Shown piece by piece: positions 6,442-9,534 of a DNA stretch of 9,534 nt. Numbering within the stretch: the stretch's first letter is position 1; each line of letters begins with the position of its first letter. This stretch comes from an uncultured Bacteroidales bacterium (GTDB lineage: Bacteria > Bacteroidota > Bacteroidia > Bacteroidales > Bacteroidaceae): contig CALGJF010000016.1 in NCBI GenBank assembly GCA_937914945.1, positions 1 to 9,534 on the forward strand, given 5' to 3'. Below the pieces are notes generated by a model. It ran no database searches. It worked only from the letters and a program-made list of their open reading frames with translations, and was not told where the DNA came from. The translations under genes and the position numbers were made by a program.

Positions 6442-6480
6442 CATAAAAAAGGAATCACGCGTGATTCCTTTTTTTTATGC
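6442..6480. terminator. bidirectional terminator between convergent genes
   Basis: GGAATCACG (6451-6459) and CGTGATTCC (6460-6468) make a perfect 18-base palindrome. It is flanked by six A's (6445-6450) and eight T's (6469-6476), and the symmetry extends to CAT...ATG at the ends. Read on either strand it is a G/C-containing hairpin followed by a T-run. It serves both the C11 peptidase unit (stop at 6425) and the minus-strand DUF5686 gene (stop at 6484). Confidence 0.9.
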
Positions 6481-6483
6481 CTG

Positions 6484-9063
6484 TTAGAATTGTATGTGGA
6501 ATTGTATCCTGAATCCGTTTTTGTCTATTCCGGGTAGGTCGGTATATGTAATACGGCGCACATAATCCACTCGTAGCACTCTGAATATATTCTCAATACC
6601 TACGGCCACTTCTACGTATGGCTTGCCTGCGAGGTAGTGGTATTCGTCGTTCTCGTATGGGAATTTGTATAGGTTGTCTGTGTCTGTCGGGTCGGGGCGG
6701 TTTTTCTCGCTCAACCGGCCATACATGCCTCGGCAGGTAACCACTTCGCGCCAATTTAATTTTCTTATGAGTGGTAATCGGTTGAATATCAATCCGTTCA
6801 TGTAGTATGTCAAATCCCATGAGAAATACTCGTCGTTAAAGAACTCCATTGCATTCATCAAATCGTACGACTCCTTCTGTATTGTGTACGACAGGTTTGC
6901 GTTTGGCATGATGAGCAACGGGAAAGGTACCTCGTTCCACACCTTGCCGGCTTTTATTATGCAGTCGGTGTAGCCGAAGGCCGAAAACCAGAATCGTTTT
7001 TCGAAGCTGAATTCTGTGTGCTGGTAGTTGAAATCACTGCCCAATAATCCTTTTATTCCGGCTGTGTGTGTAAGGGTGAACACGGGGTGCTCGGGCTGAA
7101 CGCGGTAGCGGTTCCACTTCGTTTGTGTGAACTTCTCTTTTGGCGCCCATCGTAGTTTCAGTTCAATTTCGCTCTGTGTCAGTTCCTTTACAAAATCGCT
7201 CTCCACTTGTCCGTTTATGGTTTTAGTGCGCTCAAAGGGCACAAGGTGCGAGGCTATGTCTTTGCGGTTGCGCAATGTTACATTGTACGAAAAATGGTTG
7301 TAGAATTCTCTTGTGTATGTGAATTCAGCCTTTTTCATGTATCCTATTTTATCATCTTTTTTGCGCTTGATGCTCAAGAATATGTTGTCTTTGTTGGTGT
7401 GCAGGTAGTTTTGTCCATATTGATATATGTCGTTCTCATAGCGCATCTTCACCGAGTGTATTGGGAACTCGTTGGGGTGTTCTTTCTTCTTCTTGAACGA
7501 GTATTCTACTTCGCCCATGTATTTCAGTTTCTTGTCATCTATTCCGTATGCAGCGTAGAATTGTCCGAACAGGTGGGGGTTAAGGTAGGCCGATGTCATG
7601 GCTCCTGTGCGCAAGCGGTATCCCTCCAATTCGTTGTGGCTTATTGTTGTGTTTACGGGGCCATAGAAGATTGGCGGTTCATGTTCGCGTATGGGTATCC
7701 AGCCGGTAAATAAAAATGTAAGTCCTTTTTCCATCCAGTAATATACAGGGTTGTTGCGCAGTTCGCGCATCATCTTGTCCACAGACTGCTCTTTCTCGGT
7801 TACCTCGGCAATGCGGTTTTCGGTCCAATACTCCTGCGCACGTCGGTTGGAAAGGTCGTCTTCCATTACTGTCCCGGGAAAATCCAGTACCACCTGCGCC
7901 ATGCTGTCTTTTTCAAAAGAGTAGTCGCGGTATTCCACCTGTCTGTGTGCGTAGAAACCATTGACTGCGTCAATTACTTTGAACTCGGCAACCAATGATT
8001 CGTTGTTTAATATGCGTGTGCCATCGGGCAGGCGGTCGTAGTGCTGTTTTATGTTCATGTACTCTATGAAGTTCATGTTGATGTCGTGTGGAACATTCAT
8101 CTGCACAAGTTTGGTGAAGTATGTAGAGTCGGTTGTTACGTATATATGACCGGTAAACCCAAACGACTCGGCATTGAATGGTGCAAAAGCAAGGTCATAG
8201 CATTTTTCGCCCTCGATATCTATTGTGTCCATTATATAATAACGGTAGAATGTGGGGCCCAATTTTGAAACGGGGCTCACAAATTTGTTTCCAAAGAGTG
8301 ATACGTTATCCTGGAAAATGTCTATGTCTTTGAACGTCTCTTCGTAGATGGCTTCTAACGACTCTGCCGATACAAAATCGTCTATACCATTGCGCTTGCG
8401 TGCTTTTACGTATTGTCTTTTGCGCTTGGGATCTTTGCTGTGGTAGTCGCTGCCAATCATCTCCCTTGCCGATATGTATAGAATGGGCTTGCCCGAAACG
8501 AGCGAGGTGTCGATGTATTGGTCAAGGAATGCGAACTTCTTGCCAAAGTGGCTCTCCTTTGCCGAACTGAAATTGTTTAAGGCTATGCTTAATTTTTCGT
8601 GCCTGTTGCGGCTGTAGAATGGCTTGTTTTCGGGTGCATTGTCATCTCTGCGCTCAATAACTTTACGCACTAATGCCACTGCGGGATTGTTTTTTTTGCG
8701 ATATTTTTCGCGCTTGGGCTTGATGGTAATCTCGGCAAGTTCGTAATTCTCGGCCTCCATTCTTATATTAAGCGGGAATCGTGTCTTTGCGTTGAGTGGT
8801 ATTTTCACATCCTTGTATCCCAGATTGGATATAATGAGTGTATCGCGCAAGTCGGCAGTGTAGAACGAAAAATATCCGTTGTTGTCGCTGCTGCATCCGT
8901 TCGAGGTCTTTCTTATTCTCACTGCGGCGTATGGAATTTCCTCTTTTGTTGCTTTGTCGGTGATTTTTCCGTAAATTCTCTTTTTCTCGCTCTCTTGTGC
9001 CGCCGCTGTAAATGACACGAGTAGGGCTATTGTGAAAATGATGCAATATATAGTTTTTTTCAT
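6484..9063 (-). CDS. DUF5686 outer-membrane protein with carboxypeptidase-regulatory-like domain
   Basis: The chosen start, ATG at 9063-9061, gives 859 residues beginning with a signal peptide (MKKTIYCIIFTIALLVSFTAAAQ). The frame stays open to 9294, but that extension is A/T-rich, would hide the signal peptide internally and would run through the promoter. Residues about 29-103 form a carboxypeptidase-regulatory-like beta domain (IYGKITDKATKEEIPYAAV ... GYFSF ... LIISNLGYKDV), the domain that starts many SusC-like proteins. The linker YRKKNNPAVALVRKVIERRD (121-140) is a hallmark of DUF5686 proteins as I know them. The rest is rich in alternating aromatic and polar residues and ends in phenylalanine (RIQFHIQF), as expected for an outer-membrane beta barrel. 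No plug domain or TonB box is evident. Function is unknown. It appears monocistronic, convergent with the C11 unit and divergent from the probable rRNA operon. Confidence 0.88.
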   Translation of the reverse strand: MKKTIYCIIFTIALLVSFTAAAQESEKKRIYGKITDKATKEEIPYAAVRIRKTSNGCSSDNNGYFSFYTADLRDTLIISNLGYKDVKIPLNAKTRFPLNIRMEAENYELAEITIKPKREKYRKKNNPAVALVRKVIERRDDNAPENKPFYSRNRHEKLSIALNNFSSAKESHFGKKFAFLDQYIDTSLVSGKPILYISAREMIGSDYHSKDPKRKRQYVKARKRNGIDDFVSAESLEAIYEETFKDIDIFQDNVSLFGNKFVSPVSKLGPTFYRYYIMDTIDIEGEKCYDLAFAPFNAESFGFTGHIYVTTDSTYFTKLVQMNVPHDINMNFIEYMNIKQHYDRLPDGTRILNNESLVAEFKVIDAVNGFYAHRQVEYRDYSFEKDSMAQVVLDFPGTVMEDDLSNRRAQEYWTENRIAEVTEKEQSVDKMMRELRNNPVYYWMEKGLTFLFTGWIPIREHEPPIFYGPVNTTISHNELEGYRLRTGAMTSAYLNPHLFGQFYAAYGIDDKKLKYMGEVEYSFKKKKEHPNEFPIHSVKMRYENDIYQYGQNYLHTNKDNIFLSIKRKKDDKIGYMKKAEFTYTREFYNHFSYNVTLRNRKDIASHLVPFERTKTINGQVESDFVKELTQSEIELKLRWAPKEKFTQTKWNRYRVQPEHPVFTLTHTAGIKGLLGSDFNYQHTEFSFEKRFWFSAFGYTDCIIKAGKVWNEVPFPLLIMPNANLSYTIQKESYDLMNAMEFFNDEYFSWDLTYYMNGLIFNRLPLIRKLNWREVVTCRGMYGRLSEKNRPDPTDTDNLYKFPYENDEYHYLAGKPYVEVAVGIENIFRVLRVDYVRRITYTDLPGIDKNGFRIQFHIQF

Positions 9064-9131
9064 TTCATTGTTTTTATATCGCTGTTCTCTATATATATAA
9101 TATATAAGGTAAAAGCGATGTTCATTCGCTG

Positions 9132-9139
9132 CAAAATTA
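9132..9139 (-). promoter_or_regulatory. -7 promoter element for the DUF5686 gene
   Basis: Read on the minus strand this is TAATTTTG, a full match to TAnnTTTG, 69 bases before the chosen ATG. It independently supports the start at 9063. No clear TTTG lies at the -33 position. The leader downstream holds an alternating T/A stretch (about 9090-9107) flanked by complementary ATCGC (9078-9082) and GCGAT (9115-9119). Confidence 0.55.
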
Positions 9140-9422
9140 CTTAAAAAATGACAAAGCCATGTAATGTGATGCTGCTTTTTTGCGATTAAAGAGGATATTG
9201 GAATAAAAAAACAGCTAAAAAGTAAAAAAAATATGATTTTTCTATTGTAGTGTAAAATATTTTGTTTTAATTTGCTCTTCCATTCGCTTTGCAAATGGCG
9301 TTTTAAGTTTTGCGATGTGTTTTTGCAAAACGACGCTAAAAAAAAGTTTATTTTGTAAGTGATTGAGAATTAAAAGAGTTGCAAATAAAGTGAAAAAATA
9401 TTGAAAAAAACTTTTGTAAAAG
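9140..9422. other. A/T-rich divergent intergenic region
   Basis: No gene is supported here. It separates the leftward DUF5686 promoter from the rightward probable rRNA promoter. It holds many A-tracts, densest at 9337-9346 and about 9392-9410. The tracts just upstream of the -33 element lie where an UP element would, which suits a strong rRNA promoter. One inverted repeat is clear, GTTTTGC (9307-9313) with GCAAAAC (9325-9331). Another, CTTTT-GT-AAAAG (9411-9422), lies just before the promoter. Confidence 0.6.
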
Positions 9423-9453
9423 TTTGCTAGTTCAAATATTTGCTTTACCTTTG
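9423..9453 (+). promoter_or_regulatory. consensus promoter, probably for an rRNA operon
   Basis: TTTG (9423-9426) and TACCTTTG (9446-9453) match both elements of the Bacteroidetes consensus exactly, with 19 bases between them. It is the best promoter in the window. A-tracts lie directly upstream. Transcription would start around 9457-9460, rightward out of the window. Confidence 0.8.
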
Positions 9454-9457
9454 CACT

Positions 9458-9534
9458 CGCTTTCGGGAAGCAACGCAGCAAACGCGTTACCGAAGCACGA
9501 TGATCCTTGAAAACATTCCATACAGACAAGCAGT
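9458..9534 (+). promoter_or_regulatory. probable rRNA operon leader (16S gene beyond the right edge)
   Basis: The transcript would begin with a hairpin. GCTTTCGG (9459-9466) pairs with CCGAAGC (9490-9496) with one bulged T, and inside it AACGC (9472-9476) pairs with GCGTT (9484-9488). Then comes TGATCCTTGAAAAC (9501-9514) and CAGACAAGCAGT at the very edge. A GATC(C/T)TTGAAAA block shortly before 16S rRNA genes is familiar from many rRNA leaders, including Bacteroidales ones as I remember them. No part of 16S itself is present, so the assignment is inference from motif and promoter strength. Confidence 0.6.

Noticed and set aside
7207..7713. Plus-strand frame of 168 codons with hydrophobic residues
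   Set aside because: It lies wholly inside the DUF5686 gene on the opposite strand. The hydrophobic look comes from reading its charged and aromatic codons in reverse.
9090..9107. Alternating T/A stretch as a microsatellite or origin element
   Set aside because: It is short and imperfect and lies in an A/T-rich leader, with no DnaA boxes or other origin features nearby.
9242..9529. Minus-strand frame of 95 codons at the right edge
   Set aside because: It is the reverse complement of the consensus promoter and rRNA-like leader, its start codon lies inside that leader, and the protein shows no recognisable domain.
1..9534. CRISPR array, transposon, phage or integration signs
   Set aside because: I saw no spaced repeats, terminal inverted repeats, transposase or integrase motifs or tRNA attachment site. 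All genes look like resident Bacteroidota genes.

Overview
The window comes from the chromosome of a member of the Bacteroidota, most likely order Bacteroidales. Three things point there. The sigma factor is the short Bacteroidetes-type primary RpoD of 286 residues. Promoters fit the phylum's TTTG / TAnnTTTG (-33/-7) pattern rather than TTGACA/TATAAT. Start codons are preceded by A/T-rich sequence instead of clear Shine-Dalgarno sites. The content is mostly housekeeping, with no phage, IS, CRISPR or tRNA sequence that I can see.

Layout, left to right. The 3' end of a small membrane protein gene (DUF1634-like) enters from the left edge. A promoter and a structured leader precede uvrA, the nucleotide excision repair ATPase. 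A 451-base gap follows, and it is not empty: about 200 bases of it (3387-3586) fold as one long interrupted hairpin whose two ends pair and are followed by six T's. This is the architecture of 6S RNA, the regulator that binds housekeeping RNA polymerase holoenzyme. The next gene downstream is rpoD, the sigma factor such an RNA would target. rpoD ends at a strong intrinsic terminator.

A two-gene unit follows: a small secreted protein of unknown function, then, one base after its stop codon, a clostripain-family (C11) cysteine peptidase lipoprotein with its His and Cys residues in place. This unit ends at a perfect-palindrome terminator shared with a convergent gene on the minus strand. That gene encodes an 859-residue outer-membrane protein with a carboxypeptidase-regulatory-like domain and a DUF5686 barrel. 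Its promoter faces left.

The last roughly 100 bases, on the plus strand, carry a consensus Bacteroidetes promoter behind A-tracts, then a hairpin and a leader resembling those that precede 16S rRNA genes. The window probably stops just short of an rRNA operon. The most interesting element is the 6S-like RNA next to rpoD. Smaller points are the attenuator-like uvrA leader hairpin, the direct repeat across the peptidase-unit promoter, and the substituted cysteine in the first UvrA zinc module.
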